Positions 12,870 to 22,800 of a DNA stretch of 64,000 nt are shown here, piece after piece; the first letter of the stretch is position 1; every line of letters begins with the position of its first letter. The position numbers and the translations under genes are program-made. The stretch comes from Blastobasis lacticolella (taxonomy: Eukaryota > Arthropoda > Insecta > Lepidoptera > Blastobasidae): NCBI GenBank assembly GCA_905147135.1, contig LR990046.1, forward strand, positions 10,508,501 to 10,572,500. Reading direction: 5' to 3'. The notes below the pieces were generated by a model, which was not told the DNA's origin, made no database searches, and was given only the letters and a program-made list of their open reading frames with translations.

Positions 12870-14090
12870 CAGCTGTTCACAAAAGTCAAAGTGGTCGTTG
12901 ATCGCTGTTCAGCGAAGTACCCGACTGCCATCGCACTCGGGCGGATCTAGAGACCAGGATCAGTAAACACGTGCCAGAAAAGATGTAGGTTTAAAGCTGA
13001 GCAAACCAAGTGGGTCAGTTAAGAGAAAACTGAAACAATAAAAGATAGACTAACGTCCGTCCCTGGGGACACGTGAGAAATTGGTGCCTAAACCTGACGG
13101 TATTTGGAAAGATACCAACAGGAAGCGATTGATATCGCTGTCCGACAGGAGAGCGGACGTCCATTTGTTGTATGGTATAGTAAATATCTACCATCTGACT
13201 CGCAACATCCCGTTAGAGAATCATCATCTCAGAATCTCATCCGTCTGTCAGCAGAGGGACCACGAGCAGGTGAGGTTCGTTTGGGCTGTTTGCCCCAAAT
13301 ATGATCGTCACGCGACCCCATATCCTCCCTTTAAATTAATACTAATCTGAACAACTGGACCTTTTTTTACTGCCTAGGAAGGCACACGGCCATACCTACT
13401 AACGACACGGTCCACTGTTGGAAAGCCGCTACCGTCAACCAGAACGTCCTAAATACACGACATACGTCTTACGTGTTTTAAAATATTGCCCAAGAAATGA
13501 CAATAAATTATGTAAATCAAAACTACTCGAAACTGATATGTCATACTATATATAATACCTAGTATAACTTATACCTACCTACTTATGAGTCGGAACTCGG
13601 CAGAGCGTGTGATAACCTTTTCTGATAACGGCAGCGTCCTGGCAATAATAATTTAATGCTGTAGCACAGTTCGCTACAAAAAATATCAATCCATACAATC
13701 TGTAAAAGATTTTTGTGAATTAAGTTGTGTTGACTATACTTAACTTATATCATCTTATATGTACTTAAGTGTTTATGAGATAAAAAATAAATCATTAGGT
13801 ACGTCCTACAGTAATTACAACTAATAACAATTGTAATTAATGAAAATGATAATCGAAATAATTGTAATAATTATAAATAAGAATCTGTAAGAGAGGTGAC
13901 ATTACGGTCCCACCCAGTGTTCGCATTGACGTGAAATATCGATCTCCCATCGTACTCCACGCCGAGGTCTTGCCTGTGTACGATTGTGGAGGCACTACGT
14001 TATTGTGCCGTAAGTTGTCACTCGCTATGACAAAGCACAACGATCAAAACACATCCTTTTAACATACCTAGTGGGACCGGGAATAAACGT
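12870..14090. other. Intergenic; possible LTR-retroelement leader remnant
   Basis: At 13078-13100 AAATTGGTGCCTAAACCTGA resembles the primer-binding-site region that follows a 5' LTR in insect LTR elements. The two overlapping open frames at 13081-13350 belong to that stretch and match no known protein. The rest is featureless. Confidence 0.25.
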
Positions 14091-14093
14091 TAG

Positions 14094-14128
14094 ATATTCA
14101 TTAGGTATTTTAAATACCTAATGAATAT
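14094..14128. repeat. Perfect palindrome, 17-bp arms
   Basis: ATATTCATTAGGTATTT, a central T, then the exact reverse complement. It abuts the 5' end of the tRNA-headed SINE at 14130. Confidence 0.9.
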
Positions 14129-14129
14129 C

Positions 14130-14468
14130 GGTGGCCGAGCAGTTAGAGTATGCAACTCGTAAGCCAGAGGTCCCGCGTTCGAATCCCGCTCCGGCCATCT
14201 ACCAATGACTGTTTTCTGAGTTATGTACATTAGTTGAATACTAATCGATGCTCTTACGGTGAGGGAAAACATCGTGATGAAACCTGCACATTCAGGCGAC
14301 TGGATGTGTAACCATGATCCAATCTGGTCAGGTTCCCCAAGTAGCAGGGTCATGGAGGTCAGATGGCAGTCGCTCCACTATAATTACCTGACCTGCCGAA
14401 TCCTGGATCATGATCAAGGCGGACCCTGGGCCCTCGTGCGCGAGAGCACAACCGGGACATTAACAACA
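14130..14468 (+). mobile_element. tRNA-derived SINE
   Basis: The head carries an A-box-like GGTGGCCGAGCAG and a B-box-like GCGTTCGAATCCC, 72 nt ending CTCCGGCCA. A tRNA-unrelated body follows (CTCTTACGGTGAGGGAAAAC, TGGTCAGGTTCCCC, GCGGACCCTGGGCCCTC). The head would have a CGT anticodon in a degraded cloverleaf. Body relatives lie at 15085-15300 (minus), 46362-46520 (plus) and 61158-61665 (plus, interrupted). Confidence 0.75.
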
Positions 14469-14725
14469 TGATTATTATTTTTAATCATTGGGTATTTTAA
14501 AGTTATTGTTTAATTTGTATATAAACCCGTTTCAATTACGGGTGTCGTAGCATATGGCGACTAGGTAACGAATGTACCTATTTATTATTATTATTTGATG
14601 CAGATACTCTATCTTTAGACAGAAAAACGTGTATCTAGCAACGTTTTGCTTTTTCAACTTTGCATTCTCGATGTAGAGACTATGGCAAAACCTTTCACTG
14701 ATGCAGAGGAGGTTCGAGTCCAGTA

Positions 14726-14967
14726 GTGGATCATCATCATCATCTCGGCGTCATGTCCCGGTTGCGCTCCCGCGCGGCACGTGAGGGCCCGGGGTTCGCC
14801 TTACTACTCTTCCTGGTCCACTTCGCTCGATCTTCGGCATTCTTAGTGCTTGTTGGCACGCATGTCATTCTTGACGACGTCAAGCCATCGCTTCTTAGGC
14901 CGACCTCTCCTTCCCGTGCCTGGAGGAGGTGGTATTGTCTGTCATTTGCCCAGTAGTAATAGTCCAC
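14726..14967 (-). pseudogene. RTE-type LINE ORF2 C-terminal remnant
   Basis: Read on the minus strand, broken frames give GRRGRPKKRWLDVVKNDMRA, then KWTRK, ending in an ATGATGATG run. This is the C-terminus and tail of an RTE-like endonuclease-reverse transcriptase. Frameshifts and stops are present. Confidence 0.7.
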
Positions 14968-15084
14968 GGTTTGGGATTGATATTGTATTCATAATTTCCT
15001 GGTCACTGGCAATTAATTCATCGTCGTATTTACTAGTCTTTCTCAAAAGTGGACCAGGTTTAAAAATGAATAATCTAAAGTCCT

Positions 15085-15300
15085 GGCTGTGCTCTCACGC
15101 ACGAAGGACCGGTGTCCGCCTTGACCATGATCCAAGATTTGGCAAATCAGATAATTGCAGTGGAGCGATTCCCATCTGACCTCCGTGACCCTGCTACCCG
15201 GGGAACCTGCCCAGATTGAATGTGCAGGTTTCATCACGATGTTTTCCCTCACCTTAAGAGCATCGGTTAGTATTCTTCTAATATACAAAACTCAGCTGAG
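15085..15300 (-). mobile_element. SINE body fragment
   Basis: The reverse complement matches the body of the SINE at 14130 (GAGGGAAAACATCGTGATGA and TCCACTGCAATTATCTGA-like boxes). The tRNA head is missing. Confidence 0.65.
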
Positions 15301-15676
15301 TCATTGGTACTTGGCAGCAATGGGTTATGAAACAGTTCCTCTCGCTTGCGAGTTAATTTATCCCGTAGACTGTTACTGGTCGAGTTTGTAGAAGATTATT
15401 AATGAGGCAGCTAGGACGGCCCTAAACTAGAAAATGGAGAGCACGCCTGCCAGGGGATTTCGGCAAAACCCTCCACTGATGTGAAGGAGGCTCAAGTCCC
15501 GTTATAGGCTGTTTCTGTCGACTTGAGCCCAGTTAGGAGCATTTCTTTATAAGTTTTTTTTTTCCCAGAAATATGATTCCTTGTTTGTGGAAGCTCCTTG
15601 TTTGAACTATGAGATCGCTAGAGTGCTCTCCGGACACTGGAGATCGATAGTGAACGAGAAGCGGAGTGGAACAGTA

Positions 15677-15890
15677 GCCTAATTACGTATCTCTTTTGCT
15701 AACCATTTTCTGATTTCAATGACTGAGATTGTTACTTTTAATACTCCGTATCATCGATTTCATGGGTTCAGTTGCTAACAAAGTTCCATTGCAATAAACT
15801 GAAACTATTAAATCGATCATACGTAATCGCAAAAGTAACAATTTCAATCATTGAAATCAGAGAATTGTTTGCAGAGTTACGTGATAAGCC
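15677..15890. mobile_element. MITE, family C, with about 55-bp inverted repeats
   Basis: The left arm contains TCTGATTTCAATGACTGAGA and the right arm the inverse of TCTGATTTCAATGATTGAAA; each arm lies next to TGTTACTTTT. The interior GATTTCATGGGTTCAGTTGC recurs at 61240-61372, where half an element is left inside another SINE. No coding capacity. Confidence 0.7.
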
Positions 15891-16729
15891 TAAAGCTATC
15901 GTCGTCATAGCCGTAGTGCAGTCATGCGATGCGGTGAATATGTGGCGAAGCTCTGGCGTGAGGTTGCCTTGTTAGCCGTGCCGATGCGACTCTGTCCCCG
16001 GTCTACGGTGAGTCGAGACTGGGTGGAGACAGTGGAAGACCGAAAGTTAACAAGAAAGCAGGTCGCGTGCTGACAATAGTCGTAACCAGAACGCACGCGA
16101 CCGTGATGACGACGGTCAAGAAGCTCTGACCGCTTGTTTCGAACGTCGTTATGATCAAGTCGGGGTCACCACTTTGATGGTAAAGGTGAGGAAAGAAATC
16201 CACGGCGATGGAAAAGGGTAAGTGGCCTCGATCGAGTTGCCAGGGGATCACAGTCAAATGGACACTTCTTGGACTTTGTAAAAAGCATTGTAAGTAGATA
16301 AGATGGGACACTCCGTTAGCACGTGTTTGTGCGAGGTACTTGGTTGAACTATAGACATCGTATCAATCGCTTGATACGCTTAGATCAACTAAGATAGTTG
16401 ATCTAAGTTACCAACTTAATCTCTTTTCATTCTTCGCAACTAAAGGTTCAAGTGCTCCAATTTTGTCTTTTGTCCACTTACTTCTTCCTGCTGAGTAAAA
16501 TAAAATTGTATCTGTGTTTGTATGACACGCCACAATCACACTGCAATCACTCAACGCGATGCGATTCTCCACACTCCCTAATAATAGTATGATAAAACAG
16601 CATTTGGTTTTGATATGCACTGAACCGTTATCAGTTTAAAAAATAACACCACAAGTGACATAATATGACGCAATAGTCAACAATATGACGCATAGTCTAT
16701 ACCGCTTTACGCACGTGATGAAGCGACGA
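15891..16729. other. Intergenic, no gene; two small hairpins
   Basis: No coding signal. GTATCAATCGCTTGATAC (about 16359-16376) and CTTAGATCAACT...AGTTGATCTAAG (about 16378-16406) are adjacent short stems. Confidence 0.4.
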
Positions 16730-16737
16730 TGCACGCC

Positions 16738-16805
16738 AAAGAGATTGGAAAGTTAGCTACCTTCATAGACTGGCAAGAAGGTAGCTAACTTTCCAATCTC
16801 TTTGT
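16738..16805. mobile_element. 68-bp palindromic insertion with 8-bp target duplication
   Basis: AAAGAGATTGGAAAGTTAGC... is repeated as an exact inverse after a 14-nt centre, giving 26-27-bp perfect arms. TGCACGCC stands immediately on both sides (16730-16737 and 16806-16813). The element is almost nothing but inverted repeat. A minimal MITE is the simplest reading. Confidence 0.75.
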
Positions 16806-16813
16806 TGCACGCC

Positions 16814-17756
16814 ATGATAATAGATGAATCTACTGCGTTCAACCTGTAGTGGGCTGAAGTGAGGAAGTCGCATGGCGTCGCGTTTAATAAGTGTGTCAGG
16901 CCATTTATTATTTTTCAATTCATCTAAAGTAATTTACAATTCACTTTCTCTCGATACATAGATTACATAGGTATTATAGGTTCTAAAGACATCAGTTTAA
17001 TAAAAATTGAAACATTTTGATAAATTGGGTAAAAAACTCTAAAAATATACTAACACTCATATTTATTATCAGCTCGCGTGCAGGCGACCCACCGGCCGCA
17101 GCTTGTCGAGTGTCATGAAAATGGTCATTGTGACTTATTAGTTGTTTGTTTATTTATAGGCAAGTAATTGAGACAATCAAGACGGGTGCGACAACCACAC
17201 GCGAGCGGTTAAGAGCCTTGTCGTTGTTGCTCTGTGTACCTATAACCATTTCCTTGTGAATGAGTTAACCCATCCACCCAAAACTGTTTTCCCATAACCT
17301 TGACTGCTTATTTCGTAGAAAAACATTTACAATTGCATACCATGAATACCTAGATTTTTTTTTTATACCACTAAGGTGGCAAACAAGCTTGCGGCCTGCC
17401 TGATGGTAAGCAGTCACCGCAGCCTATGGACGTTTGCAATACCAGGGGCATCACCCACGCGTTGCCGACCCCGTAAAAACCTTTTAACTCTTTTCTTTTT
17501 TCTTTCTTTCTTTTAACTAGTTTCAGCCTGCATAGCATGACGGGCTTTGTCGCGCGAACTATAACTTTGTGGCTCACTTAGTTCAATGCAAATCGAGAGA
17601 GCTAGTTCAAATTATTGCGCTCTACAAGGATAAAGCCCTTCATGCTAGGGGTGCAGATATTTTTTTACATTGACCCTTCATAATAAATAATTCTGTATTA
17701 AATATTTTAAATTTATGGCATAATCTCATTTCAACCCTAACATTATCTTAAAAGTA
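16814..17756. other. Intergenic; LINE tail fragment
   Basis: About 17355-17490 (minus sense) is a LINE 3' tail with GGGGTCGGCAACGCG and TTACCATCAGGCAGGCC boxes; a sister copy lies at 26280-26405 in an AP3D1 intron. Nothing else is recognised. Confidence 0.5.
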
Positions 17757-17766
17757 TTTATTTATT
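17757..17766 (-). terminator. Overlapping poly(A) signals of COMMD2
   Basis: Two overlapping AATAAA hexamers are read on the minus strand, about 75 nt past the COMMD2 stop codon. This is the expected position for 3'-end formation with a short 3' UTR. The link to the gene is inferred. Confidence 0.5.
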
Positions 17767-17840
17767 TACACAACCTCATACAATATTGTAGAAGAGATTC
17801 TCTTAAAAGTATGTATATCAAACTAATAATTTAATATCAA

Positions 17841-19371
17841 CTACAGCGCTCTTTGTACTTGTCTCACGTGTTGACTCTTTGATTCCTTTAAGGCCTGGTC
17901 AAGTTTGTTGGTGATATGTATCAAATTTGTCAAGTCACATTGTAACAAAACATGGTTGATAATATTTTGACAATGACTGGCAGCTTTAGCATCTTGTATA
18001 GACGAATTTATCTTTACAGATGTCAACTGGTTGTTGTCCTTAGTGTTGTCAACTGATGAAACTGCTCCATCCTCTTTACCTTGCCCGAAATTTTTAGGGG
18101 CCATCAATACGAAATCCATGGCGACCATTGGCTTTATTTCTTCTTCACAACCTCTAGATGCAACCTGTAAAATTATTGTTAATCAATACTTTTACATTTT
18201 TGGTATAAATTGATACAAATTTTAGAAATACATACTTGAACTTCAAATCTCCATGTCAAATCTTGATAGGTAGGATCTCTCTGCTGAAGCAAATGCAATG
18301 CGGATGACAATTCAGACTTCTTGGTTATGTATAACTTGAGTAGCACTTCTTGCTGGTCAGAAGAGAATCCAGCAATGGCCAGTGATGACTTGAAATCTGG
18401 GTCGGACAGCTTAACATGACAAAAATATATTTGTATTGTAATCTAGGTAGAAATATTTTTTGCAAATTCTACGTAATATAATACTTACATTATATTTACA
18501 CCCTTCAACAATTAGATATACTAAAGCATGTACTACATTCTGCACAGATGTTAAACTAACATCCAATTTATCTGAAATAAATAGAACTTATAAAGTAACT
18601 CCATCTTGCAGTCACAGAGTACAGAGAATAGTTATTTGACTTACCAGCGGCAATGCTGTATTTTTTGGGATTACAACCATTGTTCAAATAATCAATAGCT
18701 AATTTACAAAAGTCTACCAGTACTGAAAAAGAAAGGCACAGTGATTATGTGATTGTGGTTGTCAAAGTTCAGTTTAATATGATGAAATTTGTCTAAGCTT
18801 AGGATAATTGGCATGTTATTAACATAAATACAATAGCAAGTACAATACACAGTACAGTAGTTAACATAAATACATTACAATACTTTAGTAATTCAATAAT
18901 AATTCTATTACCAGTTGGTTAAATTTGCCAGGTAATTTAAGACTTTTTAAGCAATTATTTAATTGAAAATTTGGGAAATTTTTGAAGTTTGAAGTAATAC
19001 TTTTAAAGACAGACATTGCCCCGAGTTTACGGAGTCAAAATAATAACCACAATAACCTCAAACAATAACAGTTTTAATATAAAAAAATATGTTTTAATTC
19101 GGTTTGGTTAGGTTAGTGTTGTGACAATGCCTGAAGGAGCTCCGTAAACTCGGGTCAATAAATTTCGTTAGACATTACTTTAAAGTTCATGAATTTGGCA
19201 AATTTTCAATGAATAATTGCTTATAAAGCTAGCCGTTTAATTAAACGGCTAATTTAACCATCCGTCTCCGACATTTGAAATGGTTTAATTTAAGTATAAC
19301 AAACCTTGAGTGGAGTGGCGGTTTAAAAGGCTTAGATGCTCCTTTTGTAAATCGCTTAGAAAAATGATCAT
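17841..19371 (-). CDS. COMMD2: COMM domain-containing protein 2 (COMMD2 orthologue), 5 exons
   Basis: I joined five exons on the minus strand: 19371-19305, 18722-18645, 18571-18489, 18409-18236 and 18164-17841. All have GT-AG borders and matching phases, giving 241 residues. The N-terminus (MIIFLSDLQKEHLSLL) and the helical segment DFCKLAIDYLNNGCNPKKY follow vertebrate COMMD2 closely. The C-terminal COMM domain starts near residue 126 with DLTWRFEVQVASRG and ends LDQALKESKSQHVRQVQRAL. COMMD proteins form hetero-oligomers and join the CCC complex, which works with Retriever in endosomal recycling and also influences NF-kB. That role is known for the family and is not visible here. The protein is about 40 residues longer than human COMMD2 because a polar loop inside the COMM domain is expanded. 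The start is the only Met in frame at the conserved N-terminus. The gene is divergent from AP3D1. Confidence 0.9.
18914..19262. mobile_element. MITE in intron 1 of COMMD2
   Basis: Long imperfect inverted repeats: TTGGTTAAATTTGCC at the left against the inverse of GGCTAATTTAACCA at the right. Matching inner blocks are GCAATTATTTAATTGAAAAT and CCCCGAGTTTACGGAG with CTCCGTAAACTCGGG. The right end also holds the perfect 22-bp palindrome TAGCCGTTTAATTAAACGGC plus TA at 19230-19251. Confidence 0.65.
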
Positions 19372-19805
19372 TGTGTAGCGTATAAGAAAACGTATCTTCC
19401 AATTTCAATATAAAAGAAAAATTAAAAGAAACCAGTTAAAACGCCTACTAAAACACAAGTTCACAATAAACAAATCTAAAATTTGACAACCGTGACAGTC
19501 GTAAGTCTAAGTTGGTACACCTGCATTTATGTCATTCATATGGCTGCGTTCACAAATAAGACTTAAAGCTTTCTATTCACTATCTAATAGGATCCAACTG
19601 CGTAGTAAAGATGGGACGATAACCGTTATTCCGGTTTTTAGATCTCCAGCCCTTTTACGTCCCTAATGCCAACATTGCATGGAGAAACGTCATTTTGACA
19701 GTTCATTTCATTTCATTTCATTTTTCAATTTCACGAAAAATACTTCGAAACACGGTCATGCATTTTCTTTTTCTTATTACATGGTAAAAAAATATTTACA
19801 GCACC
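19372..19805. promoter_or_regulatory. Shared divergent promoter region of COMMD2 and AP3D1
   Basis: Only 434 bp separate the two start codons, which point away from each other, so both 5' UTRs and both core promoters should lie here. I see no TATA box at a convincing position. A short CATTT tandem repeat lies at about 19703-19724 and TTTGACAG occurs near 19692. A head-to-head pair this close is the usual form of a bidirectional housekeeping promoter. This is an inference from arrangement. Confidence 0.55.
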
Positions 19806-22800
19806 ATGGCTTTGAAAAAAGTAAAAGGAAACTTCGAAAGAATGTTTGATAAAAACCTAACGGATTTAGTGCGAGGAATCAGGAATAACAAGGATAACGA
19901 GGTATCTAAGGTGTACATTAGTTTATGTGCTAATTCCTTTTTTAACACAAACGTAATAAATAAGAAACTAATATTAAATACAACTTAACTTCTAGGCGAA
20001 ATACATAGCACAATGTATGGAAGAAATTAAAGTGGAATTACGTCAAGATAATATTGCAGTGAAAGCGAATGCTGTAGCTAAACTGACATACGTAAGTACA
20101 CACATAAACAAGACATGTAAATTGTATGTTTTGTAAGAATGGCGGTACTTTAATACATTTATTTGTTTACAGTTGCAAATGTTAGGATATGATATATCAT
20201 GGGCTATATTCAACATAATTGAAGTTATGAGTTCAAATAAATTTACATACAAGAGAATTGGCTATTTAGCAGCTAGTCAGTCATTTCATGCAGATTCTGA
20301 ACTTCTAATGCTCACCACAAACATGATAAGAAAAGATCTTAATGCTCAAAATCAATATGAGGCTGGATTGGCTCTCAGTGGGCTCAGCTGTTTTATATCG
20401 CATGACTTAGCTAAGGATCTTGCCAATGATATTATGACACTGGTAAGTGGTTTCATATGTTTTTATGTTCCTTGGTAGGTGAAACATGAAAGTTGTAACT
20501 GTTGCAAGGACAGTAGCAACACCGGGTGTATCACCTCTTTAAGCCCTGGGACTCATGGCTGTAGCAGTAAATAGGCAATTGCTAGGCCCCTTTACTGCCA
20601 AAGCCATGAAGTGGAAAGTGTATGAATATGTTTTTTTGCGATGTGATAAATAGATTTGTTGAATGAACCTTGGTATACACATACATCATGACCTAGATTA
20701 TTATTTTAGGTCAGGTCCTAGGATACTTTTTCCCGGTATTGTGTTCCCAATTGTTGAATAAGTAATTGAAGGATTAAACCCGTCACAACCTGGTCACTCA
20801 GTATCGGGTCATGAGAACAATAGATAACAATAGATTTGCGGATGCATACTTGGGATGTGAGAACTTGTGAAATGTATTTTTCTGCAAAACTTTTTCTCTT
20901 AATAGGAGCTAAATAGTGTTGAACAGTAAGAATTTCAAAATTCCCTTTGTCCATAATCAAATTTGAACAACCCAAGAGCTACATACAAATAAATTGTATT
21001 ATAAATTTTAGATGAGTTCTACTAAACCATATTTGAGGATGAAAGCAGTTTTGATGATGTACAAGGTGTTTTTAAGATATCCAGAAGCCCTAAGGCCAGC
21101 ATTTCCAAAGTTAAAGGAAAAATTAGAAGACCCAGATCCTGGTAAGATCAACATTATCAAATAAATAATACAATAGTTCATTTGTTATTAAATATTTATT
21201 GCTAACATTAGCACAGATTATGTACTCTTTTGATAAACTATTTTAGTTGCTTCTCTTCCTGACCTTATTAATTTGATAATTATTTTCATAAACTTTTAAT
21301 ATTATTTGTTAATTTTTGACATGATAACTGAAATTACTTTGTATCTTTAAGTTCAATATTATTTTTATAATATTAAAATTCCGGTTTTGAAACTTACATA
21401 TAAAAAAAATTTAATATCACTTATATAACCCCCTTCATATTTTCAGGTGTACAATCAGCAGCAGTGAATGTAGTCTGTGAACTAGCAAGAAAAAACCCTA
21501 AAAACTACTTATCTCTAGCACCAGTGTTCTTTAAGCTGATGACTACATCCACTAATAACTGGATGCTCATTAAAATAATCAAACTGGTATGTTACCTTCA
21601 ATTAATATTTTTATATGTGATGTAGTATGTTAACTTACTCTTATTCCAGACAATTACTCGAATTCCGGCTATTAGTTCAATATCCTCAGTATTAAATATT
21701 TAAAGTGGTAAAAATTATGTATAAAAATATCATTTATTCTCAATAGTTCAATTAACATTAGGTGACAATCAAATTTAAAACTTTGAATCTGTACAATTAG
21801 ATATTAGAAATAACATATCCTAATGTAGAATATTTTATAATGTATATGTGAATTGTACTTTAATTTTACTAAAATAAATTCTTCGCAGTTTGGTTTAATG
21901 ACACAATATGAACCAGATATTGGAAGAAAAATTACTCAAAGCCTCATAGATCTAATTTGCAGGTACCACTAATGAATATGAAAAGAGTTTACCAGCTGCT
22001 AGATTCATTCACCACACCTTGCCACAGTCAGTCTTATATTTTAGTGATATACACTTTTATCAATACAGGTATACTTACAAAATATGGTACAACCATTTCT
22101 ACATTTTGAAGCAATGGTTCAATAACATTACAAACATAATCCGAAAGTGAAAATACTAGGATCAAATGCAACCAGATTTAGTATCATGTAGAAATGGTTG
22201 AAATTACCAATTACGCATGCCAGTGGAGTATACAACATAAAATGATCTCACAAAGAACACAATAATTGGCACACACAATCACATTATATTATGTTTGCTG
22301 CTGATAAATATCTGGTTACAAAAATACATCTGTCTGGTTGTTTAGTGATGCCGTAGCCAGGTGTAGGCCTGCTGTGTACAGGAGAACATGTATCGCGAAC
22401 ATGATGACTATTTAGGAATGAATCAAACTAATGACTGTATACAGAAGCCTCATATATCATCTAGTGATTGGTTGCTCACATAAGCTAGTCTTATGTAGTG
22501 TTGTGTTTGTTGCAGTTTGGTGCCTTAACCCCATTAGAGCCTCGACTTGGCAAGAAACTGATAGAACCATTAACTAATTTAATTCATAGGTGAGTCAGTT
22601 TTTGTCAATCCACACTTGGTACTCAGTCAGAGTAGAGTGTAACCATATTTGGACTCTATGGGGTGAAAGGAAGATAGTAATCATATGCTGTAAGGCCTAT
22701 AAAGCATAGATAAACTTAACATTGTGAATATTATGGTCTGTGTGGTTCAAATTGGCTTGCTTGTCCTGCTTTTTCTTTGTTTATTTTTAGACTCTCTGTT

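Noticed and set aside
14131..14202. tRNA-Thr(CGT) gene
   Set aside because: A and B boxes are present, but the T stem pairs poorly and the sequence continues into a repeated SINE body.
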